NCBI RefSeq assembly: GCF_036568765.1 | Contig: NZ_DATCRY010000152.1 | Coordinates: 1-12,850, forward strand | Source: GSA-30 sp036568765 | GTDB lineage: Bacteria > Pseudomonadota > Gammaproteobacteria > Xanthomonadales > Rhodanobacteraceae | Direction: 5' to 3' | Length of the DNA: 12,850 nucleotides | Part shown: positions 6,244-12,850 of the stretch, in pieces | Layout of the letters: each line of letters begins with the position of its first letter | How positions within the stretch are numbered: position 1 is the stretch's first letter | Translations under genes and position numbers: made by a program | The notes under the pieces: model-generated | The model's database searches: none | Told to the model about the DNA's origin: nothing | The model's input: the letters and a program-made list of their open reading frames with translations, nothing else

Positions 6244-6949
6244 GAGCGGTACATCCCGTGTTCTTCTCGATGCCCGCGATGTTAGCAAGTCGGTCCGCGG
6301 ACCCGAGGGTCAACTGGACATCCTCCTCGGCGTCAGCTTGCAGGTACATTCAGGAGAAAGCTTCGCCATCGTCGGCGCGTCCGGCTCAGGCAAGACCACC
6401 CTGCTCGGCTTGCTGGCCGGCCTGGATACGCCCACCAGCGGCGGAATCGCGCTCGATGGCCACGCGCTGGAGAAACTCGACGAAGAAAAGCGCGCCGACT
6501 TGCGGCGGCGCCTGGTCGGCTTCGTGTTCCAGTCGTTTCATCTTCTGCCGGCCCTGACCGCCGAGGAAAACGTCATGCTGCCGCTCGAACTGGAAGGTAG
6601 CGACGCGGCCCGCGTACGAGCGCGCGAAGCGCTGGAGGCGGTCGGCCTCGGGCAACGCCGCCGACACTATCCAGCTCAGTTGTCCGGCGGCGAACAACAG
6701 CGTGTGGCGATCGCGCGCGCTTTCGTCCATGGACCGCGCCTGCTGTTCGCCGACGAGCCCACCGGCAACCTGGACCAGCGCACCGGCCACCATATCAGCG
6801 ACCTTTTGTTCGCGCTCAACCAGGATCGCCACACCACCCTGGTGCTGGTGACTCACGATCAGAAGCTTGCCGCGCGTTGTGCGCGGCATGTGGAGCTGGA
6901 TAACGGGCGGTTGGTGGCCCCGCTGACGACCGCGAAGGTAGCGCTATGA
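6242..6949 (+). CDS. ybbA: ABC transporter ATP-binding protein YbbA (MacB/LolD-like)
   Basis: A 235-residue ATPase of the LolD/MacB type, cytoplasmic partner of the permease encoded next. All motifs are present: Walker A GASGSGKTT at 45-53, Q-loop Q97 in FVFQSFHLLP, signature LSGGEQQR at 147-154, Walker B LLFADEP with E172, D-loop GNLD and switch H205 in VTHD. The opening DVSKSV and overall sequence resemble E. coli YbbA closely. The ATG at 6242 has AAAGGA about 8 bases upstream. The frame stays open about 75 codons further upstream, but that is antisense to tesA and carries no domain. ATP hydrolysis probably drives extraction or rearrangement of hydrophobic molecules from the inner membrane by YbbP rather than classical transport. 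A REP hairpin separates it from ybbP. Confidence 0.96.
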   Translation: MSGTSRVLLDARDVSKSVRGPEGQLDILLGVSLQVHSGESFAIVGASGSGKTTLLGLLAGLDTPTSGGIALDGHALEKLDEEKRADLRRRLVGFVFQSFHLLPALTAEENVMLPLELEGSDAARVRAREALEAVGLGQRRRHYPAQLSGGEQQRVAIARAFVHGPRLLFADEPTGNLDQRTGHHISDLLFALNQDRHTTLVLVTHDQKLAARCARHVELDNGRLVAPLTTAKVAL

Positions 6950-6965
6950 GGCGCTTCGGAAAGAA

Positions 6966-7044
6966 GGCGCTGGGTCCCGGCGTTCGCCGGGACGACAGGA
7001 TGCCGCCATGCTCGTCGTCCCGGCGAATGCCAGGACCCAGTGCC
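6966..7044. repeat. REP-like hairpin (GTCGTCCCGGCGAAT family) between ybbA and ybbP
   Basis: An inverted repeat has 31-base arms (6966-6996 and 7014-7044) with three mismatches and a 17-base loop. It fills most of the 115-base gap between two genes expected to be co-transcribed. The right arm shares GTCGTCCCGGCGAAT with another element at 9571. Such a stem may cause partial termination or protect the upstream transcript from 3' decay, setting the ratio of ATPase to permease. Confidence 0.85.
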
Positions 7045-7064
7045 TTTAACCATGGAGCAGGCGC

Positions 7065-9551
7065 ATGAAACTCTTCGCCCTCGCTCTACGCGGCCTGCGC
7101 CGTGAATGGCATTTGCCAGAACTGCGCACCCTTGCAGCCTCGCTGGTGCTCGCGGTAGTGGCCCTCGGTGTCGTCGCTACGCTGACCGCGCGCATCGAGC
7201 GTGGCATGCTCGCCAGCGCCGCCGAGCTGATCGGTGGCGATCTCGGCGTCACCGGTCCGCAACCGGTGCCGGACAACTACGCCGAAGAAGCCGCGCGGCT
7301 TGGCCTTACCACCAGCCGCGGGGCCAGTTTTCCCAGTGTCGCTTTCGCCAACGGCCATAGCCAGTTGCTCGATGTCCAGGCCAGCGATACCGCTTATCCC
7401 TTGCGCGGCACGCTCGAAACCGTCGATGCACAGGGCCGCCATCGCACCGATGCACACGCGCCCGGCGCGGGCCTGGTTTATCTCGATCATCGCGCCCTTG
7501 TCGCACTGGGCCTGAAGGTTGGCGATACCCTGCAAGTTGGCGGCCGTGACCTGCGCATCGCCGCCGAACTGCTGCGCCAGCCCGACGGTGGCGAGCTGTT
7601 TGCGCTGGCGCCGCGCGCCATCATGAGTCTGGACGACGCCCGGCAAGCGGGCCTGCTCGGTGTCGGTAGCCGCGCCCGCCATCGCCTGTTGATCGCGGGC
7701 GATCCCGACCCGGTGCGCCGTTGGCGCGCCTATGCCCAGGACAGCAAGCTGCCGCAAGGCGCCGAGCTGATGACGCCGGAACAGACGCAAGAACGCATGC
7801 GCAGCGCTTTCGATCGCGCCGGATCGTTCCTGCGCCTGACTGCCCTGCTCTCGGCCTTGCTGGCCGGTGTCGCCATTGCACTGGCCGCGCAGCGTTATGC
7901 GCGACGCAAGACGCACGAAGTAGCCTTGCTGCGCGCGATCGGCACGCCGCGCCGGCGGGTGCTTGGCCTGCTGATCGGCACGCTGGCTGCGCTGGCCTTG
8001 CCGGCTGCGGCCCTGGGTGTCGTGCTGGCGCTTGCGCTGGCACAAGGCGCCTGGGCCTTCGCCAGCCAACTGTTCAGCGCCGTGCCGACCGAGTTGCCGC
8101 TCGGCCCCGCCTTTGCCGCCGCTGCGATGGGTATCGCGGTATTGGCCGGCTTCGCCTTGCCGCCGCTGGCCCGGCTGGCCGAGGTACCGCCGGTCGCGGT
8201 CTTTCGCGAAAGCGTGGCGCGCCGCGTGCGCCGATTCGATGCGCTTTACCTGGTGCCGGCGCTGGTCGCGCTGGTACTGATCTGGAGTCAGAGCGGCTCG
8301 GCGAAACTGGCCGCGATCCTTGCCGTCAGTCTGCTCGGTGTTGCCGCAATCGCCGCCTTGCTGGCCGCGCTGCTGCTGTGGGTTGCTCGTCGCGTGGCGC
8401 CGGGCGCGCACCCTGCACTGCGTCTAGGCCTGGCCGCACTGGCGCGCCGCCGCGGCATGAGCCTGATCCAGGCCACGGCGCTAAGCCTCGGGCTGGTCGC
8501 CCTGCTGTTGCTGGCTATCGTCGCACCTGCCCTGCTGGAAGGCTGGCGGCGGGAATTGCCGGCCGATACGCCGAACTGGTTCGTGCTTAATCTGCAGGAC
8601 GACCAGCGAGACAACTTCGAACACAGCCTTGCCGCACTCGGCGGCCAGAAGCTCAACATGCTGCCGCTAGCCGTGGGCAAGCTGACCGCGATCAATGGCG
8701 CGCCGATCGACCAGTTGCATTTCAAGGACGAGCGCGCCAAGGAATGGGCCGACCGTCAATTGCGATTGTCGTGGTCCGGCGAACTACCACCGAGCAACCA
8801 GGTCGTTGCCGGCCAATGGGCAGGCACCCATCCGTCGCATGCGGAAGTATCGATCGATACGAGCTGGCGCGACATGTTCCAGCTGAAGGTCGGCGACACC
8901 ATGAGCTTCAACATCGGCGAAGGCGATATCGATGCCAGAGTGAGCAGCATCCGACAGGTCGATTGGAGCTCGTTCCGGGTGAACTTCTTCCTGCTGCTCG
9001 ACCCCGCACACGCCGAACAGTTGCCGCACACCTGGATCGCCAGCTTCTACCTGCCTCGGGGCCACGCCGAACAATTGGCTACGCTTTCGCGCGATTACAG
9101 CAATCTGAGCATGATCGATGTCGATTCCTTGCTCGATCGTGTGCGCGAGATCGTCGATCGCGTCGGCAATGCCGTACGCTGGGTGCTCGGCTTCAGCCTG
9201 CTCGCCGGCGCTTTGGTGCTGGCGGCGGCGCTTGCGGCCAGCGCGGCCGAGCGACGGCATGAAGCCGCCCTGCTGCGCACACTCGGGGCACGTCGTGCGC
9301 AATTGCGCGCAGCGGCGGCATGCGAGTTTGCGTTGCTTGGGTTGGTTGCCGGCTTGACAGCCGCACTCGGCGCGATCGGCACCGGGATGTGGCTGGGGCA
9401 TGCGGTGTTCCATATCGATGGCTTCGTGCCGCCGTTATGGCCGCTGTTCGTCGCCGCTCTCATCGCCGCTCTGGTGGTGATGTTGTTGGGACTGGCCGGC
9501 ACGCGCAAGGTCACGCGGACGTCGCCTATGCGGCTGCTACGCGAAGGGTAA
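7065..9551 (+). CDS. ybbP: ABC transporter permease YbbP (FtsX-like, two modules)
   Basis: An 828-residue inner-membrane permease, near the length of E. coli YbbP (about 800). About ten transmembrane helices are visible: 22-43, 258-276, 299-328, 350-370, 394-408, 415-440, 468-492, 706-728, 753-776 and 791-812. Two periplasmic domains lie between them (about 44-255 and 493-705). The two FtsX modules each carry the coupling motif after a helix: EVALLRAIGTPRRRVL at 285-300 and EAALLRTLGARRAQLR at 733-748. This is the type VII (MacB/LolCDE-like) mechanotransmission fold, here with both halves in one chain. It pairs with YbbA and, by conserved gene order, with periplasmic TesA. The ATG at 7065 has GGAG 8 bases upstream. 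The substrate is unknown; lipids or other hydrophobic compounds are the working idea. Confidence 0.95.
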   Translation: MKLFALALRGLRREWHLPELRTLAASLVLAVVALGVVATLTARIERGMLASAAELIGGDLGVTGPQPVPDNYAEEAARLGLTTSRGASFPSVAFANGHSQLLDVQASDTAYPLRGTLETVDAQGRHRTDAHAPGAGLVYLDHRALVALGLKVGDTLQVGGRDLRIAAELLRQPDGGELFALAPRAIMSLDDARQAGLLGVGSRARHRLLIAGDPDPVRRWRAYAQDSKLPQGAELMTPEQTQERMRSAFDRAGSFLRLTALLSALLAGVAIALAAQRYARRKTHEVALLRAIGTPRRRVLGLLIGTLAALALPAAALGVVLALALAQGAWAFASQLFSAVPTELPLGPAFAAAAMGIAVLAGFALPPLARLAEVPPVAVFRESVARRVRRFDALYLVPALVALVLIWSQSGSAKLAAILAVSLLGVAAIAALLAALLLWVARRVAPGAHPALRLGLAALARRRGMSLIQATALSLGLVALLLLAIVAPALLEGWRRELPADTPNWFVLNLQDDQRDNFEHSLAALGGQKLNMLPLAVGKLTAINGAPIDQLHFKDERAKEWADRQLRLSWSGELPPSNQVVAGQWAGTHPSHAEVSIDTSWRDMFQLKVGDTMSFNIGEGDIDARVSSIRQVDWSSFRVNFFLLLDPAHAEQLPHTWIASFYLPRGHAEQLATLSRDYSNLSMIDVDSLLDRVREIVDRVGNAVRWVLGFSLLAGALVLAAALAASAAERRHEAALLRTLGARRAQLRAAAACEFALLGLVAGLTAALGAIGTGMWLGHAVFHIDGFVPPLWPLFVAALIAALVVMLLGLAGTRKVTRTSPMRLLREG

Positions 9552-9570
9552 ATAACCTCAGTCACCGACC

Positions 9571-9617
9571 GTCGTCCCGGCGAATCGCGCGGAAGGGGAA
9601 ACTCGCGCCGGGACGAT
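9571..9617. repeat. REP-like hairpin after ybbP
   Basis: A 12-base arm starting GTCGTCCCGGCG (9571-9582) pairs with 9606-9617 with a single end mismatch, around a 23-base GC-rich centre. It shares 15 bases with the right arm of the 6966-7044 element. It lies 19 bases after the ybbP stop and may act as an attenuator or terminator, though no T-run follows. Confidence 0.7.
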
Positions 9618-9649
9618 AGCAGGGAGGGGGGAACGACCCACATACCGGC

Positions 9650-9655
9650 TATGCT
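9650..9655 (+). promoter_or_regulatory. Possible -10 element of a leaderless transcript for the permease gene
   Basis: TATGCT lies 7 bases before the ATG at 9663. That would put the transcription start at or next to the start codon. It agrees with the lack of any ribosome site before 9663. No convincing -35 box is visible, so support is modest. Confidence 0.3.
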
Positions 9656-9662
9656 TCCGCGC

Positions 9663-10775
9663 ATGAACCGATCCGTCCTGCTCCAGCGCCTCAAGCACGA
9701 ATGGCTATTGTTGCTCTTCGCCGCCCTCGCTTTCGTATTGGCGATTCTCGATCCACACCCATTGCGCGACCACCAGCGCTGGTTGCGCCTGCCCACGCTC
9801 GCAGGCCTGTTCGGTCTGATGCTGGCAATTCAGGGCATCCGCGATAGCGGCTGGGTGCAGCGCATCGCCGGGGCGCTGGTCGAGCGAGCGCATTCGGTGC
9901 GCACCCTGGGGCTGCTGCTCGTATCGATGACTGCTGTGCTCTCGATGGTGCTGACCAACGATGTCAGCCTGTTTCTGCTGGTGCCGCTCACGGTAGCCAT
10001 CGGTGACATGTCGAACTTGCCGGTACTGCGCATGGTGATCCTGGAGGCTCTGGCGGTGAATGCCGGCTCCACGCTCAGCCCCATCGGCAATCCGCAGAAT
10101 CTCCTGATCTGGCAGTACGAGCACCTGCCTTTCCTGAGTTTCATGCGCACCATGCTGCCGACCGCAGGCATCATGTTTGCGATGGTGGCCGTGCTGACTT
10201 GGTGCTGGCTGCCGCGCGGACGTATCGAACTGCATACACAGGCCGAATCGCAACCGACAAGCATGCTGCTGGGACTGTTGTCGTTGGTCGCGCTATCGAT
10301 GATGGTGATGCTGATGGAACACGGTCAGCCCTTGCTCGGTGCCGGTCTGGTGATCGTGCCGTTCCTGTTCGAATACCGCACTTTTGCTCGACTGGACTGG
10401 CTGCTGCTGGCAACCTTCGCGGCGATTTTCCTGAGCCTTGGCCATCTGGCCGAGCTGCCGATAGTGCAGGCGGGAATGAATACGCTGGATCTGGAGCAGC
10501 CGCTCAATCTCTACGTCGGTGGCATCGTTGCCTCACAGTTGATCAGCAATGTTCCGGCTACGGTGCTGCTATTGAATCGTGCACCCGATGCGATGGCCTT
10601 GGCGGTAGCGGCCAACGTGGGCGGTTTCGGTATCGCCATTGGCTCGCTGGCGAACCTGATTGCACTGCGCTTAGCAAAACAGCCCCACGCGCTGGGACTG
10701 TTTCATAAAGTCTCGGTACCTTTTTTGCTGGTGTGCGCACCGCTGGTGTATGTCGCCTGGATAGCGATGCATTGA
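9663..10775 (+). CDS. SLC13/ArsB-like (ion transporter superfamily, CitM-type) permease
   Basis: A 370-residue multi-spanning inner-membrane protein of the ion-transporter superfamily that includes CitM, SLC13/DASS and ArsB. Each half carries a signature pair: TND plus VSLFLLVPL at 98-109 with STLSPIGNPQN at 136-146, and SQLISNVPAT at 291-300 with GGFGIAIGSLANLIAL at 320-335. These helix-break loops bind substrate and coupling ions in structurally known members. At least nine hydrophobic segments are visible. The substrate (a dicarboxylate, another anion or arsenite) cannot be told from sequence. No arsenic-resistance genes are nearby, which argues against an arsenite role. The start is uncertain: an in-frame ATG at 9651 adds four residues; neither ATG has a ribosome site, and TATGCT before 9663 favours the shorter form as a leaderless start. 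Confidence 0.88.
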   Translation: MNRSVLLQRLKHEWLLLLFAALAFVLAILDPHPLRDHQRWLRLPTLAGLFGLMLAIQGIRDSGWVQRIAGALVERAHSVRTLGLLLVSMTAVLSMVLTNDVSLFLLVPLTVAIGDMSNLPVLRMVILEALAVNAGSTLSPIGNPQNLLIWQYEHLPFLSFMRTMLPTAGIMFAMVAVLTWCWLPRGRIELHTQAESQPTSMLLGLLSLVALSMMVMLMEHGQPLLGAGLVIVPFLFEYRTFARLDWLLLATFAAIFLSLGHLAELPIVQAGMNTLDLEQPLNLYVGGIVASQLISNVPATVLLLNRAPDAMALAVAANVGGFGIAIGSLANLIALRLAKQPHALGLFHKVSVPFLLVCAPLVYVAWIAMH

Positions 10776-10793
10776 GGGATTGCTGCAAAAGAG

Positions 10794-10927
10794 CCCCCCT
10801 TACCCCAACCCTCTTTCCCCCGGCGAAGCCAGGGGAGAGGGAGCACACTGAGGCGAACCTCAGCACATCGCAATTGCGCGGATAGCTCCCTCTGCCCTGC
10901 CTTCGCCCGAGGGTTGGGGTGAGGGGG
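10794..10927. repeat. Long composite inverted repeat between convergent genes
   Basis: Outer 19-base arms (10795-10813 and 10909-10927, one mismatch) contain CCCCAACCCTC and its complement. Inside them a second pair (10832-10844 and 10885-10897, one mismatch) carries GAGGGAGC, and at the centre is a perfect CTGAGG-CGAA-CCTCAG hairpin (10848-10863). A 10-base palindrome CGCAATTGCG follows at 10869. The whole can fold as one long stem and resembles the CCCTCACCCCAACCCTC intergenic repeats common in Xanthomonadales and other proteobacteria. It lies between the stops of the permease and DUF4097 genes, so it may terminate or insulate both transcripts. No gene is seen in 10776-10950. Confidence 0.8.
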
Positions 10928-10950
10928 TAACCCGTCACGCAAACCGAGCG

Positions 10951-11721
10951 TCACTCATCGTCGTCATCGTGCGGCACATTGACCTTGCCGCTGATATCCG
11001 ACTTGTGCACGTCACCGCTGCCCTTGGCGCCCACAGTCAAATCGCCGCGCACATTGCGCACCGTCAGATCGCCCGAGCCCAATGTATCGGCACGCACGCT
11101 ACCGCCCACGCCAATGAACGTGGCATCGCCCGAACCGATGCTACCGACCTTCACATCGCCCTTGATGTCGTGGAACTTAGCATCCCCCGAACCCACCGAA
11201 CCCAGTTCGATCCGGCCGATGTTGCGGCCGTCGATATCGCCGGAACCTACGCTGGCGATCAAGGTATCGCCGATATCGGTCAGGTGCAGATCGCCCGAAC
11301 CGACGCGGCCTTCCACGCGCATGATATTGCTTACCCAGCCATCGCCGGAGCCGACATTGATCACGATCGGCAGCTTGGACGGCAACTGCACGCTTATATC
11401 CAGCGAGGCCTGGTAGCTGCCGAACGTCCAACCGAACGATTCGCCACCGAGCTTCACGATCAGGCGATCGCCTTCACGACGCTGGGTCACGACCAGCTTT
11501 TCCAGCAGTTTCTGGTCCGATGCACAGGCTCGGCCTGTCACCTCGCCTGCGGCGCTATCGCTACCGGTGATATGCAGGTCATAGCTGCCGTTGTCGAACT
11601 GCACCTGGGTGACGCCAGTCAGGTCCAGCTTCATATTGCGGGGCGCTTGGTACTTGCATTCCTCGTGCGCAAAGGCAGTCAGTGGCACAAGTAGCAGGGT
11701 GGCGAGAATCAGACGACGCAT
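10951..11721 (-). CDS. Secreted DUF4097-like beta-helix protein with seven GSGD repeats
   Basis: A 256-residue exported protein. Residues 1-18 are a signal peptide (cut after AFA). The first part (about 19-120) is beta-rich with Cys22 and Cys66 that could pair. From residue 124 a ladder of GSGD motifs occurs at 124, 141, 159, 177, 196, 215 and 234, spaced 17 to 19 residues apart. Each is followed by a short hydrophobic strand (GWV, LHL, IDG, AKF, ATF, LTV, VHK). This period fits rungs of a right-handed beta-helix, as in DUF4097/DUF2807 proteins of unknown function. Stacked GSGD turns would line one face with Asp side chains. The protein ends in the acidic tail HDDDDE. AAGGAG 7 bases before the ATG fixes the start. 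It follows mazG on the same strand after 102 bases; a functional link is not evident. Confidence 0.85.
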   Translation of the reverse strand: MRRLILATLLLVPLTAFAHEECKYQAPRNMKLDLTGVTQVQFDNGSYDLHITGSDSAAGEVTGRACASDQKLLEKLVVTQRREGDRLIVKLGGESFGWTFGSYQASLDISVQLPSKLPIVINVGSGDGWVSNIMRVEGRVGSGDLHLTDIGDTLIASVGSGDIDGRNIGRIELGSVGSGDAKFHDIKGDVKVGSIGSGDATFIGVGGSVRADTLGSGDLTVRNVRGDLTVGAKGSGDVHKSDISGKVNVPHDDDDE

Positions 11722-11823
11722 GGATCGCTCCTTTTTGAATGGCTCGCACTCTCTGATGCGGCCGGCGGCAAAAAGGTTGCGTTGTCACCCGGGCAGGGTC
11801 AACCGCCAAACGGCATGGCTACC

Positions 11824-12621
11824 CTACTCGGCTCGTTTGACGCGCTGCCACAAAGCTTCCTGCGCGGCCAGATCGTGCTCGGAAAGCGCTTTGCCGTCGT
11901 TTCGCGCCAGCTGCTCCATATGGCGGAAGCGCCGCTCGAACTTGGCATTGGCGTGACGCAACGCCTGGGAAAAATCCACCCCGGCATGGCGCGCCAGGTT
12001 GGTCACGACGAATAGCACATCGCCGATCTCGTCCTGCAGCCGTTCACGGTCGGCGCCTGCGGCGAATTCCGCGCGCACTTCCTCCAGCTCTTCGCTCAGC
12101 TTGTCCAGCACCGGACCGGCATCGGGCCAGTCAAAACCGACCTTGGCCGCGCGCTGCTGCAATTTGGTCGCACGCTTCCACTCCGGCAAGCCACGTGAGA
12201 CACCCGCCAGCGCGCTATCGTCATCGGCACCCTCGCCACGGGCCAGGCGCTCGGCGCGCTTGATCGCCTCCCAGGCTTCCGTCTGAGCTTCCAGATCGTC
12301 GTAGCTGACGTCGCCGAAGACATGCGGATGCCGCCTGAGCATCTTGTCGCTGATTGCATGCGCTACGTCGTTGAAATCGAACAAGCCGGCCTCTTTGGCC
12401 ATCTGCGCATGAAACACCACCTGCAGAAGCAGGTCGCCAAGCTCATCGCGCAGATCCTGCCAATCCTTGCGATCGATCGCATCGGCCACTTCGTAGGCTT
12501 CTTCGATGGTGTACGGCGCGATGCTCGCGAAATCCTGTTTGAGATCCCAGGGACAACCGCGTTCGGGGTCACGCAGCCGGGTCATGATGTCGAGCAGGTC
12601 GTTCAAGCTGTGACGCGACAT
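11824..12621 (-). CDS. mazG: MazG nucleoside triphosphate pyrophosphohydrolase
   Basis: A 265-residue cytoplasmic enzyme that cleaves (d)NTPs to the monophosphate and pyrophosphate, and so cleans the nucleotide pool and may lower stress alarmone signalling. It has the full-length two-domain form of E. coli MazG. The first all-alpha NTP-PPase domain has GCPWD at 22-26, EEAYE at 40-44 and ELGD at 60-63 as metal-binding acidic residues. The second has SEELEE at 176-181 and EIGD at 198-201. The linker includes the conserved EWKRATKLQQRAAKVGFDW region (147-165). The ATG at 12621 has AAGGG upstream at usable spacing. No mazEF toxin-antitoxin pair is adjacent, so this is the housekeeping chromosomal form. 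Confidence 0.96.
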   Translation of the reverse strand: MSRHSLNDLLDIMTRLRDPERGCPWDLKQDFASIAPYTIEEAYEVADAIDRKDWQDLRDELGDLLLQVVFHAQMAKEAGLFDFNDVAHAISDKMLRRHPHVFGDVSYDDLEAQTEAWEAIKRAERLARGEGADDDSALAGVSRGLPEWKRATKLQQRAAKVGFDWPDAGPVLDKLSEELEEVRAEFAAGADRERLQDEIGDVLFVVTNLARHAGVDFSQALRHANAKFERRFRHMEQLARNDGKALSEHDLAAQEALWQRVKRAE

Positions 12622-12654
12622 AAAAGAGCCCTTAGCGAAAACCCATCTAGTTGT

Positions 12655-12720
12655 TGTGGGAGCGACTTCAGTCGCGACAATCGTGCCTCACTGCAAGTCC
12701 ATGTGGCGACTGAAGGGAGC
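12655..12720. repeat. REP-type element, unit 1 (decayed right arm)
   Basis: It begins TGTGGGAGCGACTTCAGTCG and continues with the same central sequence as unit 2. Its right arm is damaged: GTGGCGACTGAAG is followed by GGAGC instead of TCGCTCCCACA. It lies just upstream of mazG. TGTGGGAGCGACTTCAGTCG-type repeats are widespread intergenic REPs in Xanthomonadales and Pseudomonas relatives, usually mobilised in trans by REP-associated transposases. None is in this window. Confidence 0.8.
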
Positions 12721-12738
12721 CTCTAAAAACTTGCTTTC

Positions 12739-12810
12739 TGTGGGAGCGACTTTAGTCGCGACAATCGTGCCTCACCGCAAGTCCTTGTCGCGACTGAAGT
12801 CGCTCCCACA
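12739..12810. repeat. REP-type element, unit 2 (intact hairpin)
   Basis: The 26-base arms (12739-12764 and 12785-12810) pair with one mismatch around a 20-base loop. The sequence differs from unit 1 at only a few positions in the left arm and loop, so the pair is a tandem, BIME-like array with 18 bases between units. No gene is seen from 12622 to the window end at 12850 apart from these repeats. Confidence 0.85.
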
Positions 12811-12850
12811 ACGATAGGATCCGTTTTCGCTGTGTCCAAGTCATTGACAG

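Noticed and set aside
7086..8411. Long open frame (441 codons) on the minus strand inside ybbP
   Set aside because: It is antisense to a clear YbbP homologue, is rich in Arg, Gln, Ala and Gly as expected for GC-rich shadow frames, and shows no domain or ribosome site.
9663..10775. Permease as an arsenite efflux pump (ArsB)
   Set aside because: Only superfamily-level motifs are visible and no arsR, arsC or arsH is nearby, so a specific arsenic role is not supported.
11797..11802. TTGACC (minus strand) as a -35 box for the DUF4097-like gene
   Set aside because: At 17-base spacing the -10 position reads CAACCT, too poor a match to call a promoter.
11824..12621. MazG as part of a toxin-antitoxin or phage defence unit
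   Set aside because: The protein is the full-length two-domain housekeeping form, and no mazE, mazF, phage or defence genes are adjacent.

Overview
This looks like chromosomal DNA from a GC-rich gammaproteobacterium. The Xanthomonadales, and within them a Rhodanobacteraceae-like genus (Dyella, Rhodanobacter, Luteibacter), fit best. The inference rests on the protein character, on the tesA/ybbA/ybbP arrangement shared with E. coli, and on three families of REP-type inverted repeats between genes. No organism is proven. No phage, insertion sequence, CRISPR, tRNA or rRNA is visible. All genes are intact except the first, which is cut by the window edge.

Layout. Positions 1-352 (-) hold the N-terminus of a secreted isoaspartyl peptidase/L-asparaginase. 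Positions 470-2114 (-) are a two-gene operon, a BlaI/MecI-type repressor followed by an M56 (BlaR1-like) membrane metallopeptidase, with two TTAC/GTAA dyads just upstream as likely operators. Divergent from it, 2275-3627 (+) encodes a 3-oxoacid CoA-transferase whose A and B subunits are fused in one chain. Positions 3787-5517 (-) hold an OmpR-type response regulator and a histidine kinase whose ATP-binding boxes are degenerate. Upstream of them on the same strand is tesA (5632-6243). tesA is head-to-head with the ABC transporter genes ybbA (6242-6949) and ybbP (7065-9551), and the tesA and ybbA start codons overlap. A SLC13/ArsB-like permease follows (about 9663-10775, +). Two minus-strand genes come next: a secreted DUF4097-like protein with a ladder of seven GSGD motifs (10951-11721) and mazG (11824-12621). 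The window ends in two tandem REP hairpins.

How the genes work together. Three functional units are clear. The repressor/peptidase pair is a self-contained sensor-derepression switch without a visible beta-lactamase target. The response regulator/kinase pair is a two-component system. TesA with YbbA and YbbP forms a conserved periplasmic lipase/thioesterase plus MacB/LolCDE-like (type VII) ABC transporter module. The CoA-transferase, permease, DUF4097 protein and MazG look like independent chromosomal genes.

Nothing in the window is clearly a new defence or mobile system. The points most worth a second look are the degenerate kinase domain, the sensor-less BlaR1-like protein with its paired operators, the fused CoA-transferase, the GSGD ladder, and a strong REP hairpin between ybbA and ybbP.
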